A stretch of DNA of 16,518 nucleotides from Verrucomicrobiota bacterium (GTDB taxonomy: Bacteria > Verrucomicrobiota > Verrucomicrobiia > Limisphaerales > AV2). The DNA lies in the NCBI GenBank assembly GCA_003218935.1, contig QHPA01000010.1:1-16518 (forward strand), given 5' to 3'. The notes under the pieces are model-generated. The model worked only from the letters and a program-made list of their open reading frames with translations. It was not told the DNA's origin and made no database searches. The position numbers and the translations under genes were made by a program. Below are positions 8,131 through 13,805 of this stretch, piece after piece; the stretch's first letter is position 1; every line of letters begins with the position of its first letter.

Positions 8131-8155
8131 TTTCAAGCCCCATTCAATATTTGTC

Positions 8156-8656
8156 ATGACCGCCGCGAGAAAAATCCGTCCGGCCGAATCGCTGCCGATC
8201 GATGCGCCCGGTCGCCGGCGCCTGCCCATCCTGTTGCGCCACGCCTGGTATGGATTGAACCAGGCCTTTCGCCGGCGCATCGCGCACCTGGGCATCACGC
8301 CGGACCAGTTCACCGTCATGCGCACCCTGCTGGAGGCCGGCGGCATTACCCAGAGCAAACTCACGGAACAGATGAGCAGCGACCCGAACACGGTGGCATC
8401 GTTGCTGGAGCGGATGGAGAAGTCCGGCTTGCTGGAACGCCAGCCGCACGAAAGAGACCACCGCGCGCACCGGCTGGATTTAAAGGCCGAAGGCAAACGC
8501 AAATATCAAAAGGCGCGCGAAATCGCCATCGCCTTGCAGACCGAAGCGCTCAGCGTGTTGCCGGAGGATGAACGTGAACATTTTCTCGGACACCTGGCGC
8601 TGGTGGCTGACGCCTGCCGCGTCGCGGCGGACAAAGCACCGAAGCGCGGGAGGTGA
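8156..8656 (+). CDS. MarR-family transcriptional regulator
   Basis: A 166-residue winged-helix DNA-binding protein, probably a homodimeric repressor. 'LGITPDQFTVMRTLLEAGGITQSKL' (from about residue 45) and 'SSDPNTVASLLERMEKSGLLERQ' (from about 74) form the helix-turn-helix, and 'HERDHRAHRLDLKAEG' is the wing with the family's Asp-x-Arg pattern. The N-terminal 25 residues are polar and the C-terminal helices should form the dimer interface. The gene is divergent from the PQQ-type propeller genes, so these and itself are the natural targets. The start is the ATG at 8156, just after a TATAAT box; no Shine-Dalgarno is evident, and the first in-frame conserved residues follow soon after. Its ligand cannot be told. 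Confidence 0.9.
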   Translation: MTAARKIRPAESLPIDAPGRRRLPILLRHAWYGLNQAFRRRIAHLGITPDQFTVMRTLLEAGGITQSKLTEQMSSDPNTVASLLERMEKSGLLERQPHERDHRAHRLDLKAEGKRKYQKAREIAIALQTEALSVLPEDEREHFLGHLALVADACRVAADKAPKRGR

Positions 8657-8661
8657 GTTGA

Positions 8662-9354
8662 CTAATCCAGCGCCTTGATCCGCGCGTTGCGAATCTGCGC
8701 ATGGGTGTCGCCACGACTCAGTTCCTGGAAACCGATGTGGCCTTTGCGCGGGCGATCCTTCACCGGCGGCGCGTCGCTGCCGTTATGGCGTTTCACAGTC
8801 TGGTTTTGCTCGTCGAGGTTCAGATCCTGAATGGTTTGACCGTTCAGCACGACTTTGAGATGTGAACCCTGTAGCAGGACGTGGTATTTGTTCCACTCCG
8901 TTGGCTTGTAAACCTGCTTCGTCGGGGCGATGGCCCGATAAATGCCGCCGGTCAGTTCCGAATCTTTGGCGCTGGTGTTGTAACGAAAATCCGCCATCTG
9001 CAGCTCCATGCCGTCGAAGGCGGGGTCACCGTAGAGCGGAGCGCGCAACGCGCAGCCGCTGTTGCCCGTCTCGCCGAGCTTGAATTCAAATTCGAGTTCG
9101 AAGTCGCCGTATTCCTTTTCACTGAGCAGCCAACTGCCGCGAGGTTCGCCGCCGTGCAACACCCCGTGCTCGACCTTCCAGACCGGATTGCCCTGCGCCG
9201 GGTTCCGCACGTCATCCCAGGCGCGCACCAACCATCCTTTCGGCACGCCATCTTCGGTAAACAAGGAAACGAACTGCGGCTCGGCCGCCCCGAGTCGGCA
9301 GGCCGCAACCACGAACAGGAGATCAAGAAGGAGGAACGCGCGTTTTGATTTCAT
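8662..9354 (-). CDS. Exported DUF1080 (3-keto-disaccharide hydrolase family) protein
   Basis: A 230-residue exported protein with one concanavalin-like DUF1080 domain spanning most of the mature chain. The signal region 'FLLLDLLFVVAAC' ends in V-A-A-C, an acceptable lipobox with Cys19, so it may be a lipoprotein; cleavage after 'LGAA' (about residue 24) is the alternative. Family strands include 'GVLHGGEPRGSWLLSEKEYGDF' (spread over about 64-85), 'SGCALRAP', 'GMELQMADF', 'GGIYRAIAP', 'WNKYHVLLQG' and 'KGHIGFQE'. Some members hydrolyse 3-keto-glycosides, and the family is much expanded in Verrucomicrobiota and Planctomycetota; no specific substrate is claimed. GAGAGGA lies upstream of the ATG. 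It ends 5 bases from the stop of the convergent marR. Upstream on the same strand lies the decayed gene ending at 9388. Confidence 0.9.
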   Translation of the reverse strand: MKSKRAFLLLDLLFVVAACRLGAAEPQFVSLFTEDGVPKGWLVRAWDDVRNPAQGNPVWKVEHGVLHGGEPRGSWLLSEKEYGDFELEFEFKLGETGNSGCALRAPLYGDPAFDGMELQMADFRYNTSAKDSELTGGIYRAIAPTKQVYKPTEWNKYHVLLQGSHLKVVLNGQTIQDLNLDEQNQTVKRHNGSDAPPVKDRPRKGHIGFQELSRGDTHAQIRNARIKALD

Positions 9355-9387
9355 GGCTGAATAAAATTCCTCTCAGCCGGGCGCAGT

Positions 9388-9790
9388 TCAAGACTTTTTT
9401 GCCTTCCATTCCACGACTTCGAAAGCCGGCGGATCGCTCAAGCAGAGCGTGAAACGTGCGGGAAGCGGCTGCCAATGGGAAGGCGGGATTTGTTGGAAAG
9501 GCGGTGCCGTGAGACTGCCCAGTGCTCCCTATCACCAGCAGACGCCCGTCAGTTCCCACCAGGCGGACGCCCCGCTGATGAAAGGAGCACTGGATCCCTC
9601 CTGATAAATCGCTTCGCAGCGCGGCGTAAATATCGGCGGGCTCCAGCGCACAAACCGATCCTCGCCGAAACCCGCCGCCCGCTCATCCGAGCCGGGCAAT
9701 ACAAGCACGTCCATAAACCGGTGTCGGAATCGGACGCCGCTGGTGAGATGCATCGTGGACGGTATTGTTCCCAAGCTAACTTTGGGCAAG
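9388..9790 (-). pseudogene. Decayed 3' part of an unrecognised gene
   Basis: A coherent polypeptide can be read only by changing frame at least twice. Near 9790-9700 it reads 'TMHLTSGVRFRHRFMDVLVL'. From about 9697 a second frame gives 'LEPADIYAALRSDLSGGIQ' then 'HQRGVRLVGTDGRLLVIGST'. From about 9515 a third frame gives 'LTAPPFQQIPPSHWQPLPAR' and 'FTLCLSDPPAFEVVEWKAKK' with a stop at 9388-9390. Dropping one T near 9512-9516 would join 'STGQ' to 'LTAPPF', so that lesion looks like a single-base insertion. No start is visible; the upstream limit coincides with the inverted repeat at 9796. The stop is 33 bases before the DUF1080 start, so the lost gene was probably in that operon. Family not recognised. 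The frame choices are by eye; other frames in the same stretch are also open. Confidence 0.5.
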
Positions 9791-9795
9791 TCAAG

Positions 9796-9943
9796 GAACC
9801 GCGAAATACACAAACCACGCGAAACGCGATCGAAACGCCCTGTTTTGGGCGCCCGGTGCAGTTCGCTTTCCCGTGACCTCAATTCCAAGTTGGCGAATCA
9901 CCCTCTCGTTGTGTGTTTCGCGTCATAGCGTATTCCGCGGTTC
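9796..9943. repeat. Pair of imperfect inverted repeats
   Basis: The left arm 9796-9824 (GAACCGCGAAATACACAAAC...) matches imperfectly the reverse complement of the right arm 9915-9943 (GAACCGCGGAATACGC...GCGAAA). About 90 bases lie between. The arms resemble the 'CGCGAAATACACGAAA' type of short dispersed intergenic repeat. No transposase lies inside. The left arm abuts the decayed gene. From 9944 to 10089, before the rhodanese gene, nothing further is seen apart from the small dyad GAGTCTTGACTC at 10038-10049. Confidence 0.5.
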
Positions 9944-10089
9944 GCGCCAGCAAGTCTTGCCGGACGGCCTTTCATTATCAAAATTGTCGCCAATGACTGC
10001 GCTTGGGTGTATGTGGAAAAGAGCCAATACAAATCCTGAGTCTTGACTCGAAAAGACCGTGGGGAAAACACAGACTTGGAACCAACGCC

Positions 10090-10527
10090 ATGAACTCAAC
10101 CAAAACTGCAATTGTTCTCATGACAGGCCTTCTGGCCGCGGCCAGCGTCGGTCGGCCGGCGGATGCCAGGGACGAAAAGACTCCCGCCGCAGAAAAGAAG
10201 GGCGCCAAACCGTTCAAGAACGTAGGTGTCGCCGGGTTCGAAAAACTCCGAGCGAACAGGAAAAACGTGGTGCTCGACGTGCGTACGAGGGAGGAATACG
10301 CCGCCGGCCACATTGCCGGCGCGGTCAACATCGACGTGAACGCGCCGGATTTTGCGGAGAAGGTCGCCAAGCTGGACAAGAACAAGACGTATCTCGTGCA
10401 TTGCGGGGCTGGTGTGCGGAGCGCGAAGGCTTGCGATAAAATGAGCAAACTCGATTTTCCGAAGCTTTACAATCTCGAAGGCGGCTTCAAAGCGTGGGAA
10501 AAGGCGGGAAACAAAGTGGAGAAATGA
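10090..10527 (+). CDS. Exported single-domain rhodanese
   Basis: A 145-residue sulfurtransferase-type protein. The frame is open further upstream, but the ATG at 10090 directly precedes a signal peptide ('TAIVLMTGLLAAASVGRPADA', cleavage about residue 26) and has GGA upstream. A charged linker rich in Lys and Glu leads to the rhodanese domain at about 43-143: 'VVLDVRTREEYAAGHIAGAVNI' (60-81 region), then the active-site loop with Cys105 in 'HCGAGVRSAKAC', which fits CxxGxR, and 'LEGGFKAWEKAG' at the end. Cys105 should carry the persulfide. Exported single-domain rhodaneses resemble PspE in layout. It precedes sodC by 245 bases containing a palindromic repeat, so it is probably transcribed separately. 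The native sulfur donor and acceptor are unknown. Confidence 0.9.
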   Translation: MNSTKTAIVLMTGLLAAASVGRPADARDEKTPAAEKKGAKPFKNVGVAGFEKLRANRKNVVLDVRTREEYAAGHIAGAVNIDVNAPDFAEKVAKLDKNKTYLVHCGAGVRSAKACDKMSKLDFPKLYNLEGGFKAWEKAGNKVEK

Positions 10528-10585
10528 GAACCAGGTCACTGAAAGGTGAGTTAATCCCGATTGTTAACCGGCTTCTCCCTGCCCA

Positions 10586-10671
10586 TGAACCTCCCCCTCT
10601 CCCGCCCTTCGGGCACCCTCTCCCCCTCGGAGGGGGAGAGGGATGGGTGAGGGGGGCGGCCGGCAGGTTCA
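10586..10671. repeat. REP-like palindromic element, copy 2
   Basis: Nested palindromes: outer arms TGAACCT (10586-10592) and AGGTTCA (10665-10671); a central 12-bp perfect stem CCCTCTCCCCCT (10616-10627), loop CGG, AGGGGGAGAGGG (10631-10642); and a small GCCCTTCGGGC hairpin just before it. It is the same family as 3988-4030, in opposite orientation. It fills much of the gap between the rhodanese and sodC genes and could also end transcription of the former. Confidence 0.75.
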
Positions 10672-10772
10672 GGGGCGCAATGCGCGCAAAAAGTCCGGGG
10701 TGGGCGAGTCTATTTTAATCGGTCCGGGCACGTAACCAACCAAAACCAATCGGAGTCACGAAAGGAAAGCCT

Positions 10773-11357
10773 ATGAAAACATGGAAAGCGCTCGCAGTCA
10801 TCACAGCCGTTTCAACCTCTTGCCTGACCTCAACCCGTTCGCTGCGTGCGGCGGAGCATGGCGACAAAGCGCACGGCGAAGCCTGGGCTGCCGTGAAGCA
10901 AGTCGTCGCCGTATTGCACGCGACCGCCGGCAACAAATGTCACGGCACCGTGCGTTTCACGCAGGAAGGCGAGGCGGTGAAAGTCGTGGCCGACATCGAA
11001 GGCCTGAACCCGGGCCAGAAACACGCCTTCCACATTCATCAATTCGGCGATTGCAGCTCGGCCGACGGCATGAGCGCCGGCGGGCATTACAACCCTGACG
11101 GCCACCAGCACGCCCTTCCCGAGAAAGAGATGCGGCACGCTGGCGACCTTGGCAACCTGACCGCTGACAACGACGGGAAAGCGCACTACGAAATCACCGT
11201 GAAAAACATTTCGGTTGCGGGCATGAAGAATCCAATCATCGGCCGCGGCGTTATCGTGCACGCGAAAGTGGACGACGGCAGTCAGCCCGTGGGCAACGCC
11301 GGCGGCCGGATTGCGTGCGGCGTGATTGGCGTCGCGAATACTGCCGAGAAGAAATGA
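10773..11357 (+). CDS. sodC: Cu/Zn superoxide dismutase, exported
   Basis: It converts superoxide to oxygen and hydrogen peroxide in the periplasm. Of 194 residues, about the first 27 form the signal peptide ('ALAVITAVSTSCLTSTRSLRAA'). All metal ligands are present by comparison with human SOD1: His87 and His89 in 'FHIHQFGDC', bridging His105 in 'GGHYNPDG', His113, His122 and Asp125 in 'RHAGDLGN', and His163 in 'VIVHAKVDD'. Cys94 and Cys182 can form the conserved disulfide, and Arg179 in 'GGRIACGVIG' is the channel arginine. A strong Shine-Dalgarno (AAAGGAAAG) precedes the ATG. The stop overlaps the ATG of the next gene (ATGA), so it leads a three-gene operon with a small membrane protein and a YceI-family protein. 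Confidence 0.96.
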   Translation: MKTWKALAVITAVSTSCLTSTRSLRAAEHGDKAHGEAWAAVKQVVAVLHATAGNKCHGTVRFTQEGEAVKVVADIEGLNPGQKHAFHIHQFGDCSSADGMSAGGHYNPDGHQHALPEKEMRHAGDLGNLTADNDGKAHYEITVKNISVAGMKNPIIGRGVIVHAKVDDGSQPVGNAGGRIACGVIGVANTAEKK

Positions 11358-11668
11358 GGCTCCGAAACGGCCCAGCCGCGTCAGTTCGATATGAGGGGAT
11401 TTTGCGAATCTGCGCCATCGGACTGGCCGTATTCAGCCTGCTGTCCTGGCTGTTACTGGGAGCGAATCGCGGCTGGACCAAAACGACGCGCACGCGCTGG
11501 CAGAAAGACCCGGTGACTGAAATCGAAGGGCCGTTGATCGAGAAAGCGTTTCTTCCCGGCGTGGATTTGCTCGCGGTCGGCCTGAGTGGCGCGCTGATTC
11601 TGTTCGTCGTGTCGCTGCTCGTGACGAAAAACAAAACCAACTCAAACCAGGTCAACTCATCCTCATGA
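11354..11668 (+). CDS. Small two-helix membrane protein of unknown function
   Basis: A 104-residue protein from the ATG at 11354, chosen because it overlaps the sodC stop by 4 bases; the frame is open further upstream inside sodC. Two hydrophobic helices are visible, at about 16-37 ('ILRICAIGLAVFSLLSWLLL') and 67-91 ('LPGVDLLAVGLSGALILFVV'). Between them is a polar loop of about 30 residues ('RGWTKTTRTRWQKDPVTEIE'), and an Asn/Ser-rich tail follows. Its own stop overlaps the ATG of the YceI-family gene (ATGA), so all three genes are translationally coupled. No family is recognised and no metal or catalytic motif is apparent. Its position suggests a membrane partner of the exported SodC and YceI proteins (inference from context only). 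Confidence 0.8.
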   Translation: MRLRNGPAASVRYEGILRICAIGLAVFSLLSWLLLGANRGWTKTTRTRWQKDPVTEIEGPLIEKAFLPGVDLLAVGLSGALILFVVSLLVTKNKTNSNQVNSSS

Positions 11669-12276
11669 AAAACAAGTTCGTTGCTGCTCTCGGCTTTATT
11701 GCGCTCGCTGCGACCGCGTTTGCCGCGCCGCTCGAATTCGATTTCAAAGACCCGAAAGGCGTGAACAACGTCATCTTCAAAACCGACGCGCCGCTCGAAT
11801 CCATCAATGGCACCGCGACCGGTATTTCGGGCAATGTGACCTTCGATCCGGATAATCCCGGCGCGGTCAAAGGCAAAATTGTGGTTCAGTCCGCCTCACT
11901 GCACCTCGGCAATCCGATGCAGAAGGAACATTTGCACAGCGACAAATGGCTCGATGTGACGAGGTATCCCGAAATCACGTTCGAGGTTGAAAGCGCGAAG
12001 AACGTCAAAACCGAGGGCAACGTCACCACCGCGGACGTCGGCGGCAAGATGAGTCTGCACGGTGCGACCAAACCGATCACCGTGCCCGTGAAGATGACGT
12101 TCCTCAAAGACAAGTTGAAGGCGCGCACCGGCAAGGAAGGCGATTTGCTGGTGATTCGCGCCAATTTCAAGATCAGGCGGAGCGATTTCCGCATCAATCC
12201 CGGCCAGATGGAAGACAAAGTCTCCGACGACATCGAATTGAACCTGAGCATCGCCGGCGCCGCCCCGCGTGGGTAA
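11665..12276 (+). CDS. YceI-family exported protein
   Basis: A 203-residue protein with a clear signal peptide (1-20, 'FVAALGFIALAATAFA', cleaved before APLEF) and one YceI domain, a lipocalin-like barrel that binds isoprenoid-type lipids in characterised members. Family landmarks are 'LESINGTATGISGNVTFDP', 'GKIVVQSASL', 'KEHLHSDKWLDVTRYPEITF' and 'MSLHGATKPITVPVKM'; near the end 'IRANFKIRRSDFRINPG' fits the usual final strands. In E. coli YceI is induced by base and osmotic stress, and in many genomes YceI genes sit beside cytochrome b561. Here a small two-helix protein and sodC take that place, which suggests redox protection of envelope lipids or quinones (inference). Confidence 0.93.
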   Translation: MKNKFVAALGFIALAATAFAAPLEFDFKDPKGVNNVIFKTDAPLESINGTATGISGNVTFDPDNPGAVKGKIVVQSASLHLGNPMQKEHLHSDKWLDVTRYPEITFEVESAKNVKTEGNVTTADVGGKMSLHGATKPITVPVKMTFLKDKLKARTGKEGDLLVIRANFKIRRSDFRINPGQMEDKVSDDIELNLSIAGAAPRG

Positions 12277-12313
12277 CCGCGATGACAAATGCAATCGTAG
12301 GATCAGACGGGAG

Positions 12314-12333
12314 GGTTGGCTTTAATGCCAGCC
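12314..12333 (+). terminator. Possible hairpin after the sodC-YceI operon
   Basis: GGTTGGC (12314-12320), loop TTTAAT, GCCAGCC (12327-12333), with one G-T wobble. It is 38 bases after the YceI stop, with no T-run behind it. It could instead be part of a dispersed repeat. The rest of the 129-base gap up to 12405 is unremarkable except for an AT-rich patch just before the next start. Confidence 0.35.
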
Positions 12334-12405
12334 TGACAGAGGTAGGACAGCGCGCGAGCTGACCGAGAGCCGGCCCGGCGGACCAACCTATGCAAATATA
12401 TAAAT

Positions 12406-13557
12406 ATGAACCCACCACCCCTCACCCGCCGTGACATGATTCGCGGCAGCGTGGCGTTCGCCGCGCTCGCCTTCGCCCAGACTCCGCTCTCCGCCTTCGG
12501 CTTCGGCGACCCGGGTGCGGACGAGACCGTCGTGCCGTTCCTCGACGTGCAACCAAAGAGCAAAATGCTTTACTGGCAGGACCTGACGAGCTGGATCACG
12601 CCGAACGATCAGGTTTACCAGGTCCAGCACTATGGCGTGCCCGAAGTGGGCGGCGCCCACTGGCATCTCGAAATCTCCGGCCTCCTGAAGATACCGCTGA
12701 CACTGTCGCTGGCCGAAATCAAGGCGCGCAAGCGCAAGACGGTCCCCGCCACGCTCGAATGTTCGGGCAACAGTTCCAATCCAGGTTTCATGGGCGCCAT
12801 CGGCAACATTCGCTGGACCGGCACGCCGCTCGCCCCGTTGCTCAGAGAATGTCATCCGCTTGACCGCGCCATCGAAGTCGTTTTCTTCGGTGCGGATGAG
12901 AAGGTTGAAAAAATCCGTGACCAGGATTATTTGCAGAATTTTGCCCGCAGCCTTTCGCTCCGCGATGTGTTGAAGCGCGACGACATCCTGCTGGCATACG
13001 AAATGAACGGCCAGCCGCTGGAAAAGGCCCACGGCGCGCCGTTGCGGCTCATCGTGCCCGGCTGGTTTGGCATCACCTGGGTGAAATGGCTCACGCGCAT
13101 CGAACTGCTCGACCGACGTTACATGAGCAAATACATGGCGCGCGAATACGTCACCATTCGCGGCGAAGAACACGCCGACAAAACCGTCTGGCGCGAAACG
13201 AGCGTCGGGCCGATGGACGTGAAATCGGTCGTTGCGCGCGTCGTGCGGCGCAAGGACGCCTCGCTGCGTGTGAGCGGCGCGGCCTGGACGGACGGCACAC
13301 CGCTTCAGCGCGTGGAACTAAAAATCAACGGTGGCAACTGGGCGCCGGTGCAATTGGACAAGAAGCAACGCTCGAAATACTCATGGACATTCTGGAGTTA
13401 TGACTGGAAGAACGCGGCGCCCGGCGAACACACGCTCGTCTCGCGCGCGATTGACACCGAAGGCCGCGTGCAACCCTCCGCTGACGAACCTGAAATCAAA
13501 TTGAAACGCACCTACTGGGAAGCCAATCAGCAATGGGTGCGGAAGATCCGGATTTGA
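12406..13557 (+). CDS. Tat-exported molybdopterin oxidoreductase, sulfite-oxidase fold
   Basis: A 383-residue Moco enzyme. The N-terminus 'LTRRDMIRGSVAFAALAFA' has the twin-arginine motif (Arg8-Arg9), so it should be exported folded with its cofactor. The Moco domain spans about 65-240. Cys119 in 'ATLECSGNSS' is the molybdenum ligand, His75 in 'YQVQHYGVP' fits the conserved pterin-site His, and 'HGAPLRLIVPGWFGITWVKW' closes the domain. Residues about 265-375 form the Moco dimerisation (Ig-like) domain. Two arginine positions typical of true sulfite oxidases differ: Val73 stands where R-N-H has Arg, and 'CSGNSS' replaces 'CAGNRR'. Sulfite may therefore not be the substrate. No cytochrome partner is encoded next to it. 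No Shine-Dalgarno is evident at the ATG, which follows an AT-rich stretch. Confidence 0.88.
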   Translation: MNPPPLTRRDMIRGSVAFAALAFAQTPLSAFGFGDPGADETVVPFLDVQPKSKMLYWQDLTSWITPNDQVYQVQHYGVPEVGGAHWHLEISGLLKIPLTLSLAEIKARKRKTVPATLECSGNSSNPGFMGAIGNIRWTGTPLAPLLRECHPLDRAIEVVFFGADEKVEKIRDQDYLQNFARSLSLRDVLKRDDILLAYEMNGQPLEKAHGAPLRLIVPGWFGITWVKWLTRIELLDRRYMSKYMAREYVTIRGEEHADKTVWRETSVGPMDVKSVVARVVRRKDASLRVSGAAWTDGTPLQRVELKINGGNWAPVQLDKKQRSKYSWTFWSYDWKNAAPGEHTLVSRAIDTEGRVQPSADEPEIKLKRTYWEANQQWVRKIRI

Positions 13558-13563
13558 AAAAAC

Positions 13564-13577
13564 ACAGCACGCGCTGT
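13564..13577 (+). terminator. Weak hairpin after the Moco enzyme gene
   Basis: ACAGC (13564-13568), loop ACGC, GCTGT (13573-13577), starting 7 bases after the stop, without a T-run. Short and weak. Confidence 0.25.
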
Positions 13578-13737
13578 CAGGTGTTTACGTTCTCACCCGC
13601 ACGCTCCCGTTAGCCGGCGCAATCACCGCAGGTCTGCTTCTGTGTTCAACTGCCACCCTCCTAAGGTGGATGCTCCAACGCCTTTCAGGGTTTCACCCAG
13701 CTACAGCAAAAAGGAGGAGCATGATTATGCTTTTCGA

Positions 13738-13775
13738 GTCGCAACCGGAGCGGCTGCGACCCGACGACAAGTCGG
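13738..13775. repeat. Two adjacent hairpins upstream of the lysyl-oxidase gene
   Basis: Hairpin 1 is GTCGCAACCG (13738-13747), loop GAG, CGGCTGCGAC (13751-13760), with 9 of 10 pairs. Hairpin 2 follows directly: CCGAC (13761-13765), loop GACAA, GTCGG (13771-13775). They end 30 bases before the ATG at 13806. They look like an intergenic repeat unit, though a role in the 5' leader is possible. The rest of the 248-base gap (13558-13805) shows no gene. Confidence 0.55.
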
Positions 13776-13805
13776 AACGTTGGGCAGTATGAAGACGTAT
13801 ATTTT

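Noticed and set aside
9475..9876. Open frame of 133 codons on the plus strand in the gene-poor stretch
   Set aside because: Composition and lack of motifs suggest chance; better protein text is on the minus strand, across frames.
9532..9888. 118-codon minus-strand frame as an intact small gene
   Set aside because: Only its middle reads like protein, and it runs through a repeat arm at its 5' end; the text continues in other frames, so a remnant is more likely.
10038..10049. GAGTCTTGACTC dyad containing TTGACT as a rhodanese promoter
   Set aside because: No acceptable -10 lies at the proper distance.
10003..10089. N-terminal extension of the rhodanese
   Set aside because: The extension is polar and would bury the signal peptide; the ATG at 10090 starts it correctly.
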